Below, piece by piece: positions 1 to 5,042 of a DNA stretch of 5,042 nt (position 1 is its first letter; each line of letters begins with the position of its first letter). Where the stretch lies: the NCBI GenBank assembly GCA_026984715.1, contig JALSRO010000053.1:1-5042 (forward strand), written 5' to 3'. Made by a program: the position numbers and the translations under genes. Origin of the DNA: Chromatiales bacterium (GTDB lineage Bacteria > Pseudomonadota > Gammaproteobacteria > Thiohalospirales > Thiohalospiraceae). A model generated the notes under the pieces. The model had not been told where the DNA came from. It saw nothing but the letters and a program-made list of their open reading frames with translations, and did not search any database.

Positions 1-814
1 CGGGTGCCAACAGGGTAACGTAGCCAGAGTAGAGATAGGTGGTGGTAGCGCCGATGGCAATGGGAAGATCCATGGTCAGATGCAACCGCCGTAACCCGGT
101 CCACGCCCCCTTGAGGAACGGGTAACCGGAGTAGAAGAGAGTGGGGGTCGCCAAAGCAAACCCTACCCAGTAGAACAGATTGCGAAACTCCCCGCTATCC
201 GCTCCGGTGTATAGTGCTATGGAGATCCATAGCAGATTCATCATGGCAAATGCAGCAAAAGCAATCCGGAACAGGAATGCCCGGTTCTGGCGCTTGAGAG
301 CCCCTTCCGCCGCCTCCGGATCGAAGGGGACGGCCGCATAGCCGATCTCCCCCAACCGCGCCAGTATCCGGGAGAGCCGATTGGTGTTGTTGTCCCAGCG
401 CAGGTGCAGCCGTCTTCCGGAGAGATTGACGTTGGCAGCTGTGACGCCGGGAACCCCGGCCATGGTACGCTCGATCAGCCAGGCGCAGGCGGCGCAGTGG
501 ATTCCCTCTACCAGCAGTTCGATCTCCCGTTGCTCCCCCAGATCCCTGACGTACTCACCCTGAACCTCATCCAGATCATAGAAATCGAGATCCTTGGGAA
601 GCTCGGGCGGAGGCGCCAGGAGAGTGCCTTCCGGTGCTCGCTGGTAGAAGCCATCCAGGCCAGAGTCATAGATGACCTTGCAGACAGATTGACAACCGAA
701 ACAGCAAAACTGCCGTAACTGACCATCAATCTCGGCTTCACAACGCTCACTGTCGGGCAGCGGCAAACCACAGTGGAAGCAGGAGCGTTCTCCCCCGCCG
801 GATTCCTTCGCCAT
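1..814 (-). CDS. ccoI: Copper-translocating P1B-type ATPase CcoI/FixI, N-terminal part
   Basis: CcoI exports copper across the inner membrane for insertion into the CuB site of CcoN. The first 271 codons are visible; the gene runs off the left edge, so the CPC transport motif and the phosphorylation DKTGT are not in view. The N terminus is a cysteine-rich domain with C12-x2-C15, C25, and FCCFGCQSVC (C37, C38, C41, C45), which is typical of CcoI-type ATPases. A heavy-metal-associated domain (about 97-165) follows, with GIHCAACAW (C107, C110). Membrane helices start at about 180-203, 212-234 and 248-269 (MDLPIAIGATTTYLYSGY). ATG 814 is the only ATG, GTG or TTG start in frame after the fixH stop. 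It lacks a clear Shine-Dalgarno sequence. The product is unambiguous. Confidence 0.97.
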   Translation of the reverse strand, partial: MAKESGGGERSCFHCGLPLPDSERCEAEIDGQLRQFCCFGCQSVCKVIYDSGLDGFYQRAPEGTLLAPPPELPKDLDFYDLDEVQGEYVRDLGEQREIELLVEGIHCAACAWLIERTMAGVPGVTAANVNLSGRRLHLRWDNNTNRLSRILARLGEIGYAAVPFDPEAAEGALKRQNRAFLFRIAFAAFAMMNLLWISIALYTGADSGEFRNLFYWVGFALATPTLFYSGYPFLKGAWTGLRRLHLTMDLPIAIGATTTYLYSGYVTLLAP

Positions 815-864
815 CGCTAATGTTGGTACCGGAAGGCTGGAGCAACCTTCATTTTGGAGGACAC

Positions 865-1395
865 TCAGTTGGCTGCAACGAAGATACGCCGTTTGACGAG
901 ATCATAGAGTTCACCATCATGCCGCACACGGGCAGTAATCTCCCAGAACCCTTTGAGAGGGAACACCAGATCCGCCTGATACATTCCCGGGGCGTAGCGC
1001 TGCATGGTTACATCGAAATCGGCCTCGGCATCGGAGGGGCGGTAAGCGGCAATGGTCACATCCAGATCGTCCACCGGAACACCCCTGCGATCCACGACAC
1101 TGAACCGGTAAACAGCCGCGGCACCCATCCGATTCTGTTCCGGCATATCCAGGTGCGCCGTCCATCCGAGGGCATTGCGGGCTGCAATCCGCTTGAGGCG
1201 ATTCTTCTCGAAGTCCCGCCCCAGCTCATAGTAGTCCTTGTCCACCAACCCCGGGCCGGTAACAAAGGCGAGCGTTATCATCCCTGCGTTTATCAACAGC
1301 ACCACTCCCAACAGCGCCAGCCATCCTATCACCCATGGATTACGCCAGGCACGCTTGTTGCTCTGGGAAAAACGCTTCTCCACCATTTTGTTCAT
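865..1395 (-). CDS. ccoH: FixH/CcoH family cbb3 oxidase assembly protein
   Basis: FixH/CcoH is a one-helix membrane protein needed for assembly or stability of cbb3 oxidase; in studied species it contacts the oxidase and the CcoI copper pump. The 176-aa product has a basic N terminus and a helix at about 20-45 (NPWVIGWLALLGVVLLINAG). The family hallmark GPGLVDKDYYELGRDFEK (48-64) follows, and then a periplasmic beta-rich domain to the end. ATG 1395 is chosen because GGAG lies 5 nt upstream. A GTG at 1413 would add six residues, and ATG at 1386 would remove three. The gene sits 18 nt after ccoG and about 50 nt before ccoI, in the usual ccoGHI order. The family assignment is secure and the exact start slightly less so. 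Confidence 0.95.
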   Translation of the reverse strand: MNKMVEKRFSQSNKRAWRNPWVIGWLALLGVVLLINAGMITLAFVTGPGLVDKDYYELGRDFEKNRLKRIAARNALGWTAHLDMPEQNRMGAAAVYRFSVVDRRGVPVDDLDVTIAAYRPSDAEADFDVTMQRYAPGMYQADLVFPLKGFWEITARVRHDGELYDLVKRRIFVAAN

Positions 1396-1400
1396 CCTGG

Positions 1401-1411
1401 CTCCACTCCTC
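1401..1411 (-). promoter_or_regulatory. Ribosome binding region that sets the fixH start
   Basis: On the minus strand GAGGAG (1406-1411) and GGAG (1401-1404) precede the ATG at 1395, with GGAG at 5-nt spacing. This favours ATG 1395 over the upstream in-frame GTG at 1413, which directly abuts the ccoG stop and has these purines downstream of it rather than upstream. The same GAGGAGTGG string occurs before ccoG. Confidence 0.6.
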
Positions 1412-1413
1412 AC

Positions 1414-2841
1414 TCAATGCCCCGGGCCAAAGAACATGCTTTCGTATCGGGCGCCCAGCTCCGGCTGCTCGGCAGCAGTAACGCGAAAGACAAGAGGCAC
1501 CCGCTTTTCGCCAAGATTCTTCTTTGGTACCCGTACGAATACCGTAAATGCAGAGATGTTGCCTTTGGGGGTGGCAAAGGGCTTCTCCGCCCCAACAAGC
1601 TTCAGCCCCTTTGGCCCCTCGGCAGTCAGCTGCACATGAATATCCCGGTTGGTCTTGTTGAGCACCTTGATTTCGTAACGATTCTGGATGGAACCATCAC
1701 TCTGCAAGACATACAACGGCTGACGGTCGTGCAGCACCTTGAGCTCGATTCCGGAGATAGTTGAAACACCATAGATGATACCCAGCAGGGCAAATGAGAT
1801 AATAGCCAGACTGACCAGCACCTTGGGACGTTTGAGCGTTGGAATCCGTGGCTTCCCCTCGATCTCGTCCAGCGAAGCATAACGGATAAGGCCATGAGGA
1901 CGCTTCACCTTGTCCATCACCTGATCGCAGGCATCGATACAGAGACCACAGGTAATACAACCTTCCTGCTGACCATTGCGGATATCGACGCCCGTCGGAC
2001 AGACCGCCACACACAAATTGCAATCGACACAATCGCCAAAGTCGTCATCCGCCACCGACGCCCCCTTTCTGAGCCTGCCTCGCGGCTCGCCCCGTTTGAC
2101 ATCATAGGTGGGCAGAATGGTCTCGGGATCATACATAACCCCCTGGATACGGGAATAGGGACACAACCAGAAACAGACCTGCTCCCGCATGAATCCGGCC
2201 AGAATATAGGTACCGGCGATAAACAGACCCAACGTCGCCCAAGCCGCCGGGTGGGCCTGCAAGGTAAAGAAGTCGTGCCAGAGCTGGTAGATATCGGTGA
2301 ACCAGCCGGCAAAGGTCACCCCGGTGAGCGCGGCGATCAGCAACCAGAGGAGATGCTTGGTGGCCTTGATACGGATCTTCGTCGCATCCCAGGGAGCCTT
2401 GTCTAGTTTGCGCCGCTTTGCCGGCGGCCCCTCCAGCTTGTCCTCGATCCAGGTAAACACATCGGTCCAAGCGGTCTGGAAACAGAAATATCCACAGAAC
2501 ACCCGCCCCGCAATGACCGTCACCACTATCAGCGTAATCGCAAGAAACAGAAGAATGAGCGCCAGCATCCATACATCCTGGGGCAGGACCGTGAGACCGA
2601 AGATGTGAAACTGGCGGTTGGGAATGTCATAGAGAATAGCCTGTTTCCCGCCCCAGCGGAGGTATGGCCCAAAAAAGAAGAGCAACCAGATGGAAGATGT
2701 GAGCCACTTCAGTCGGCGAAAACGCCCGGAAATACGCTTGGCATGTATGGTTTCACCACCGGTATTTACATGCCAATGACTGGCGTCTTCATACAGATCC
2801 GAAAGATTTGCGCCTTGCTCCGGCCGGTTGTTCTCGCTCAT
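1414..2841 (-). CDS. ccoG: Cytochrome c oxidase accessory protein CcoG (membrane 4Fe-4S ferredoxin-type, cupric reductase family)
   Basis: CcoG supports cbb3 oxidase biogenesis; a studied homologue reduces Cu(II) to Cu(I) so copper can be used for the CuB centre. The 475-aa protein has membrane helices at about 46-63, 88-112, 160-180, 199-216 and 340-360. Cysteine pairs at membrane edges are C116/C120 (CGYFC) and C223/C227 (CFWLC). A bacterial ferredoxin domain carries two four-cysteine clusters: C271, C274, C277, C281 followed by P, and C295, C298, C301, C305. The C-terminal ~110 residues form the periplasmic immunoglobulin-like region typical of the family. GAGGAG (2846-2851) precedes the ATG with 4 nt between. 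fixH begins 18 nt after the stop. All expected cysteines are present, the length is normal, and the identification is firm. Confidence 0.98.
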   Translation of the reverse strand: MSENNRPEQGANLSDLYEDASHWHVNTGGETIHAKRISGRFRRLKWLTSSIWLLFFFGPYLRWGGKQAILYDIPNRQFHIFGLTVLPQDVWMLALILLFLAITLIVVTVIAGRVFCGYFCFQTAWTDVFTWIEDKLEGPPAKRRKLDKAPWDATKIRIKATKHLLWLLIAALTGVTFAGWFTDIYQLWHDFFTLQAHPAAWATLGLFIAGTYILAGFMREQVCFWLCPYSRIQGVMYDPETILPTYDVKRGEPRGRLRKGASVADDDFGDCVDCNLCVAVCPTGVDIRNGQQEGCITCGLCIDACDQVMDKVKRPHGLIRYASLDEIEGKPRIPTLKRPKVLVSLAIISFALLGIIYGVSTISGIELKVLHDRQPLYVLQSDGSIQNRYEIKVLNKTNRDIHVQLTAEGPKGLKLVGAEKPFATPKGNISAFTVFVRVPKKNLGEKRVPLVFRVTAAEQPELGARYESMFFGPGH

Positions 2842-2897
2842 ACCACTCCTCGTGCTGCATACTCACCCAGATTGAAACCGTTCGCCATCAACTGAAT

Positions 2898-2915
2898 ATT
2901 ACCGAAACAGGTAAT
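2898..2915. promoter_or_regulatory. Small dyad ATTACC-N6-GGTAAT in the presumed ccoG leader
   Basis: A perfect 6-bp inverted repeat with a 6-bp centre lies 57 to 74 bp upstream of the ccoG start. It could be a weak RNA hairpin in the 5' leader or a protein-binding site. It does not match the FNR consensus or the copper-responsive CueR operator that I know. The assignment is tentative. Confidence 0.3.
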
Positions 2916-2938
2916 CCACCACCCACCCCCGGCGGCAA

Positions 2939-2972
2939 TGATACGGTGAAAACGGAACAGTTCATTGTATCA
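2939..2972. promoter_or_regulatory. 34-bp dyad overlapping the putative ccoG -10; possible operator
   Basis: TGATAC-GG-TGAA (2939-2950) and TTCA-TT-GTATCA (2961-2972) are inverted copies matching at 10 of 12 positions, separated by 10 bp. The right half contains the proposed -10 hexamer, and the left half would lie just downstream of the transcription start. A repressor dimer bound here would block the promoter. As plus-strand RNA it would also form a 12-pair hairpin with two G-U pairs. No known regulator consensus was recognised. Confidence 0.4.
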
Positions 2973-2990
2973 CGGAAGGCAGCGTGTCAT
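2964..2990 (-). promoter_or_regulatory. Candidate sigma70-type extended -10 promoter for ccoG-fixH-ccoI
   Basis: On the minus strand TGATACAAT gives an extended -10 (TG-A-TACAAT; hexamer at 2964-2969). ATGACA at 2985-2990 matches 5 of 6 bases of a -35 with a 15-nt spacer, which is shorter than ideal. The predicted transcript would start near 2957, leaving a leader of roughly 115 nt before ccoG. The preceding terminator means the maturation genes need a promoter somewhere in this spacer, and this is the best one I can see. Confidence 0.45.
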
Positions 2991-3118
2991 AAAAACTCCG
3001 AGCAAACAGAGGTTTCCACAAATAAACTATGGAAAAACGACCAAGGGGAGAACACAAACACCAGCCAGCTATACAGCTTTTCTCCTGAAGCATCTAACCC
3101 TATGATATTCAACGACAG

Positions 3119-3216
3119 GCCGTGGCGTGCCGGCCCGCAGGCTGCGTTACCCCATCTTGCTGTAGAGTGGCTACAACGGCGATAGGCCACCTTGCTGCGA
3201 ACCGGCACGCCACGGC
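3119..3216. repeat. ~98-bp palindromic element (MITE- or REP-like candidate)
   Basis: The terminal inverted repeats GCCGTGGCGTGCCGG (3119-3133) and CCGGCACGCCACGGC (3202-3216) match perfectly over 15 bp. Two mismatched positions follow, then CGCAG / CTGCG (3136-3140, 3195-3199). In a minus-strand RNA the two mismatches become G-U pairs, so the stem is about 22 bp. Inside are a second hairpin, GTGGC / GCCAC (3167-3171, 3186-3190), a small palindrome CGCAG-G-CTGCG (3136-3146), and a near-direct repeat CATCTTGCTG / CACCTTGCTG. Outside the arms TATTCA (3106-3111) and TGAATA (3217-3222) continue the symmetry, with 7 extra bases on the left. There is no transposase and no obvious target duplication. 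A dispersed non-autonomous repeat is the best guess. Confidence 0.8.
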
Positions 3217-3222
3217 TGAATA

Positions 3223-3399
3223 CGATATATATTGTTGCCGGGTCAACAAGACCAACGATAACAAAGCAAGCAGTGATGACGAAGTAGAAAACAGGGGGGA
3301 GCAAAACGCAGTGTAACGTGAATCGACCGGAACATCTCTCTCCAGCCGACGAAGATGAGTCGCCGGAAAGGCCGCCCCTCGGCAGACAGGAAAAAAGCA
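3223..3399. other. Non-coding spacer downstream of the terminator; no supported gene
   Basis: About 180 bp between the terminator and the palindromic element hold nothing I can identify. There is a short dyad, TTGTTG-N6-CAACAA (3232-3249), next to an AT-rich CGATATATAT tract. Minus-strand frames exist here: a TTG-started hydrophobic frame, and a 30-codon ATG frame at 3243-3335 preceded by GGAG. Their composition is odd (Cys/Arg-rich or running through the palindrome), and I do not consider them supported genes. The stretch may be a remnant of rearranged DNA or contain an upstream control region for ccoG. Confidence 0.4.
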
Positions 3400-3430
3400 A
3401 AGAAAAAAGGGGTTACTCCCCTTTTTTCTT
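3400..3430 (-). terminator. Intrinsic terminator of the ccoNOQP unit (symmetrical, possibly bidirectional)
   Basis: A perfect 13-bp inverted repeat (AAGAAAAAAGGGG at 3400-3412, CCCCTTTTTTCTT at 3418-3430) surrounds a 5-nt loop. Read on the minus strand, the CCCC arm is followed by TTTTTTCTTTGCTTTTTT, which gives an excellent U-tract. The stem begins 38 nt after the stop of the 37-aa gene. The A-run/T-run symmetry would also permit termination of any plus-strand transcript. It separates the structural oxidase genes from the maturation genes. Confidence 0.9.
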
Positions 3431-3468
3431 CCAGCTGATTTGACTGATCGATTTGAAAATTGGGTGGC

Positions 3469-3582
3469 TCAATCTTCGGAATGGGTCGTTTTGATCAGCC
3501 GCCCGATCCTGATCGCCAATACTGCAAGCACCACCACTGCTCCTACAACCGTAAAAATAGTTCCAATAACCACAGCATCCAT
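3469..3582 (-). CDS. 37-aa single-helix membrane protein; candidate accessory subunit of the cbb3 oxidase
   Basis: This short gene lies between ccoP and the operon terminator. The product, 37 aa, starts MDAVVIGTIFTVVGAVVVLA. It is almost entirely one membrane helix (about residues 4-24) with Gly7, Gly14 and Ala15 on it. A basic segment follows (R25, R28, K31) and then a short acidic end (SED). The positive-inside rule predicts a cytoplasmic C terminus. AAGGGGG sits 9 nt before the ATG, and the TGA is 38 nt before the terminator stem, so the frame fits neatly inside the transcript. It is not CcoQ, which is already present, and it lacks the CcoS pattern. Small one-helix subunits such as CcoM are known from Pseudomonas cbb3 oxidase, so a similar role is plausible, but I cannot show homology. 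The codon choice and hydrophobicity look like a real gene. Confidence 0.75.
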   Translation of the reverse strand: MDAVVIGTIFTVVGAVVVLAVLAIRIGRLIKTTHSED

Positions 3583-3591
3583 AAGAAGCAA

Positions 3592-3598
3592 CCCCCTT
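3592..3598 (-). promoter_or_regulatory. Ribosome binding site of the 37-aa ORF
   Basis: AAGGGGG lies 9 nt before the ATG at 3582 on the minus strand. The purine-rich Shine-Dalgarno match at good spacing is the main evidence that this very short reading frame is translated. Confidence 0.65.
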
Positions 3599-3611
3599 GT
3601 TTCAGGTTTTC

Positions 3612-3645
3612 GAGAGCGGGGCGGATAATCCGCCCCATCACTCTC
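3612..3645 (-). other. GC-rich stem-loop between ccoP and the small downstream gene
   Basis: A perfect 9-bp inverted repeat, GGGGCGGAT / ATCCGCCCC, has a single central base (3618-3626 and 3628-3636). A further GAGAG / CTCTC pairing at 3612-3616 and 3641-3645 extends it across a small internal loop. In RNA the core would fold as about 7 G-C-rich pairs with a 5-nt loop. The hairpin lies 34 nt after the ccoP stop. No U-run follows it on the minus strand, so it does not look like an intrinsic terminator. It may be an mRNA processing or 3'-end protecting structure that separates ccoP message from the downstream small gene; that role is inference. Confidence 0.7.
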
Positions 3646-3678
3646 CTACATCCGAATCAAGTCAGAACGGAACAGATA

Positions 3679-4533
3679 CTACTGCCCCCCACCAAGCTTG
3701 TACACATATACCGCCAGCTTGTTGATCTCGGTCTTGCTCATCTTGCCGCCGAACTTCGGCATCACGGCATTACGTGTCTGCGGATCCTTGGGATCGTTCA
3801 CACCGTGGGCAATGGTATAGATGATGCCCTCTTCCGTACCGGAGAAGCGCCAGATACCATCGGTCAGATTGGCGGAACCGAGCGCTGTCATCCCCTTGGC
3901 GTCCTGACCGTGACAGGCAAAACAGGCACCCTTGCCCATGAATATCTCCTTGCCGGGAGCATACTCACCACCTTCGCTGAGCGCCTTGACATGCTTGGCC
4001 AGATCCGCAATCTCCTGCTGGCTCAGCTTGCCGGCATGGGCGGGCATATTACCCCGGCGTCCGTTGGTAATGGTCTGCACAATATTCTCAATCTTGCCGC
4101 CCCACAACCAGTCATCATCCACCAGAACCGGGAAGTTGGGATTCCCCGCCCCTCCCGTACCGTGGCAGGCCGCGCAGTTGTCACCAAACAGCACCTTGGC
4201 GGACCGGGTGACATACTGGGTCAGCTCGTCATCGGCGAGGATGGCTGCAGCAGACATGCCCGGGAGCCGGTTCTCATACTTGGCCCGAACCTTCTCGATA
4301 GCCGATACATCCTGCTTCAGCTCCTTGATGGCGGTCCATCCCATGAGCCCCTTGAAGTGGGTATGCACCAGTGGAATCGATGGATAGACCAGAAAATAGA
4401 TCACCACCATCGCGATGCTGGCCCAGAAACCGATCATCCACCATTTCGGGGGATCGTTCAGCAGTTCAGCCAGATTGTCGTCCCATACATGCCCGGTAGT
4501 GGGAACCTTGTACGGATTACTTTTGTCACTCAT
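3679..4533 (-). CDS. ccoP: cbb3-type cytochrome c oxidase subunit III (di-heme CcoP)
   Basis: CcoP is the di-heme cytochrome c subunit that is the usual entry point of electrons from soluble cytochromes c into the cbb3 oxidase. The 284-aa protein begins with the conserved cytoplasmic block GHVWDDNLAELLNDPPKWW (14-32). One membrane helix follows at about 33-50, and then two class I cytochrome c domains face the periplasm. Heme 1 is at C120-A-A-C123-H124 with likely axial Met163 (NMPA). Heme 2 is at C204-F-A-C207-H208 with likely axial Met258 (VMPKF). This is the short one-helix form of CcoP. The start ATG at 4533 overlaps the ccoQ stop (ATGA), and a GGAGG lies 7 nt upstream inside ccoQ (4541-4545). 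The stop is TAG at 3679. All heme-binding residues are present, so the protein should be functional. Confidence 0.98.
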   Translation of the reverse strand: MSDKSNPYKVPTTGHVWDDNLAELLNDPPKWWMIGFWASIAMVVIYFLVYPSIPLVHTHFKGLMGWTAIKELKQDVSAIEKVRAKYENRLPGMSAAAILADDELTQYVTRSAKVLFGDNCAACHGTGGAGNPNFPVLVDDDWLWGGKIENIVQTITNGRRGNMPAHAGKLSQQEIADLAKHVKALSEGGEYAPGKEIFMGKGACFACHGQDAKGMTALGSANLTDGIWRFSGTEEGIIYTIAHGVNDPKDPQTRNAVMPKFGGKMSKTEINKLAVYVYKLGGGQ

Positions 4534-4736
4534 CTTCTATCCTCCGTCTCAAAACGGTTATCGTCCAGCGGAATATTCTTCTGCGTCTCCAGGTAATCCC
4601 GATTAGAGGGGTGAAACACATAGAGATACGCAACAATCATCAGGATGAAGACGACCACTGTCACTACCAGACCGATCCAGTCGTTCAGCGTCAGCGCCGC
4701 CCAATCCGTGTGAAAATGCTCCACCAGACTACTCAC
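4530..4736 (-). CDS. ccoQ: cbb3-type cytochrome oxidase subunit CcoQ/FixQ (subunit IV)
   Basis: This 68-aa protein has one membrane helix at about residues 21-41 ([20 protein letters not shown]). It is followed by the [10 protein letters not shown] motif that is characteristic of CcoQ (pattern F-P-N, then an acidic polar tail). CcoQ is a small non-heme subunit that in studied species stabilises the CcoP-CcoNO interaction. The start is taken as GTG at 4736, inside the end of ccoO (8-nt overlap). A GAAGG-like stretch lies about 11 nt upstream. A second in-frame GTG at 4724 would remove four residues and has poorer support. The stop TGA overlaps the ATG of ccoP as ATGA. Tight overlap on both sides indicates coupled translation within ccoNOQP. 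The length is normal for the family. Confidence 0.93.
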   Translation of the reverse strand: MSSLVEHFHTDWAALTLNDWIGLVVTVVVFILMIVAYLYVFHPSNRDYLETQKNIPLDDNRFETEDRR

Positions 4737-5042
4737 GATAATCCACGCCTTCTTCGAAGGTCACCATGGTTCCCAGCACCTGCAGATAGGCAACCACTGC
4801 ATCGAGCTCGGTCTTGCCCTTGACCTCATCCGCAGCAGTAGCGAAGTCGGCTTCGGTGTAAGGGACGCCAACCATGGCCATCGCCTTCATGGTGGCAACC
4901 GCGTTTTCACCACTGAGCATGTTTTTCGCGAGCCATGGATAGTTTGGCATCACCGACTCCGGCACCAGCGAGCGTGGCGCCATCAGATGCTGGCGATGCC
5001 ACTCATCGGAGTATTTGCCACCCACACGAGCCAGATCGGGAC
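4729..5042 (-). CDS. ccoO: cbb3-type cytochrome c oxidase subunit II (mono-heme CcoO), C-terminal part
   Basis: This is the mono-heme c subunit of the cbb3 terminal oxidase, a membrane-anchored periplasmic cytochrome that passes electrons towards the catalytic subunit CcoN. Only the last 103 codons are visible; the gene continues past the right edge, so the signal anchor and the CXXCH heme site are outside the window. The visible part starts at [15 protein letters not shown], a typical CcoO block (usually preceded by G). It is followed by [11 protein letters not shown], whose Met is the expected distal heme ligand. The tail [13 protein letters not shown] is the usual C-terminal helix of this family. 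The reading frame is open to the edge; an apparent GTG start near 5025 is internal. The stop is TAG at 4729-4731, and the start of ccoQ overlaps it by 8 nt. The identification is secure from sequence and context. Confidence 0.97.
   Translation of the reverse strand, partial: PDLARVGGKYSDEWHRQHLMAPRSLVPESVMPNYPWLAKNMLSGENAVATMKAMAMVGVPYTEADFATAADEVKGKTELDAVVAYLQVLGTMVTFEEGVDYRE

Noticed and set aside
820..1764. A 314-codon plus-strand frame
   Set aside because: It lies opposite fixH and the end of ccoG, both clearly real; the translation is rich in His, Pro and Gln with no recognisable domain, as expected of an antisense shadow.
2879..2892. A possible FNR/ANR box (TTGAT-N4-AACGG) upstream of ccoG
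   Set aside because: Only one half matches TTGAT-N4-ATCAA, and its position, about 40 nt from the ATG, does not suit an activator site for any promoter I can see.
3119..3216. An integron attC site as the explanation of the palindrome
   Set aside because: The arms lack the GTTRRRY/RYYYAAC core sites, and the element is not next to cassette-like genes.
3243..3335. A 30-codon minus-strand ATG frame with GGAG upstream
   Set aside because: Its product is Cys/Arg/His-rich with no coherent helix or domain, and it sits just after a strong terminator with no promoter seen; too weak to call.
2987..3400. A 137-codon minus-strand frame upstream of ccoG
   Set aside because: It begins with TTG in the terminator U-tract, reads straight through the palindromic element, and has an Arg/Ser/Cys-rich composition with no family resemblance.
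3460..4596. A 378-codon plus-strand frame
   Set aside because: It runs antisense to the whole of ccoP and the 37-aa gene and across the terminator-proximal spacer; no motif is visible, whereas the opposite strand encodes a complete di-heme cytochrome.
4729..5025. A short 98-aa gene starting with GTG at 5025
   Set aside because: The frame is open to the window edge, and the residues upstream of that GTG (PDLAR) are conserved CcoO sequence, so this is the end of ccoO.

Overview
All convincing genes in this window lie on the minus strand and form a cbb3-type (C-family) cytochrome c oxidase locus. In transcription order, from high to low coordinates, they are the 3' end of ccoO, ccoQ, ccoP and an unannotated 37-codon membrane-protein gene, then a strong terminator, a roughly 560-bp non-coding spacer, and finally ccoG, fixH/ccoH and the first 271 codons of ccoI/fixI. 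The gene order, the short one-helix CcoP, the ccoNOQP-ccoGHI layout and a GC content that looks to be in the high 50s fit a proteobacterium, most likely a gammaproteobacterium. The lineage is an inference; no 16S or other marker is present.

Positions 3469-5042 hold the end of the structural operon. CcoO (mono-heme c subunit), CcoQ (small one-helix subunit) and CcoP (di-heme c subunit) are translationally coupled: ccoQ starts 8 nt inside ccoO, and ccoP starts 4 nt inside ccoQ. After ccoP comes a 96-nt spacer with a GC-rich hairpin, then a 37-aa single-helix protein with a good ribosome binding site. A perfect 13-bp stem with T-runs on both sides (3400-3430) closes the unit. The tiny protein sits where a small oxidase subunit or assembly factor would be expected, and it is the most interesting item here.

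Positions 2842-3399 form the spacer between the two transcription units. It contains a ~98-bp palindromic element (15 bp perfect, about 22 bp with mismatches) that looks like a dispersed MITE or REP-like repeat. It also contains a candidate extended -10 promoter for ccoG overlapped by a 34-bp dyad, and a second small dyad in the presumed leader.

Positions 1-2841 hold the maturation operon. CcoG is a membrane iron-sulfur protein of the cupric reductase family, FixH/CcoH is a one-helix assembly factor, and CcoI is a P1B-type copper ATPase. Together they would reduce and deliver copper for the CuB site of CcoN and support assembly of the oxidase made by the first operon. ccoS would be expected just beyond the left edge.
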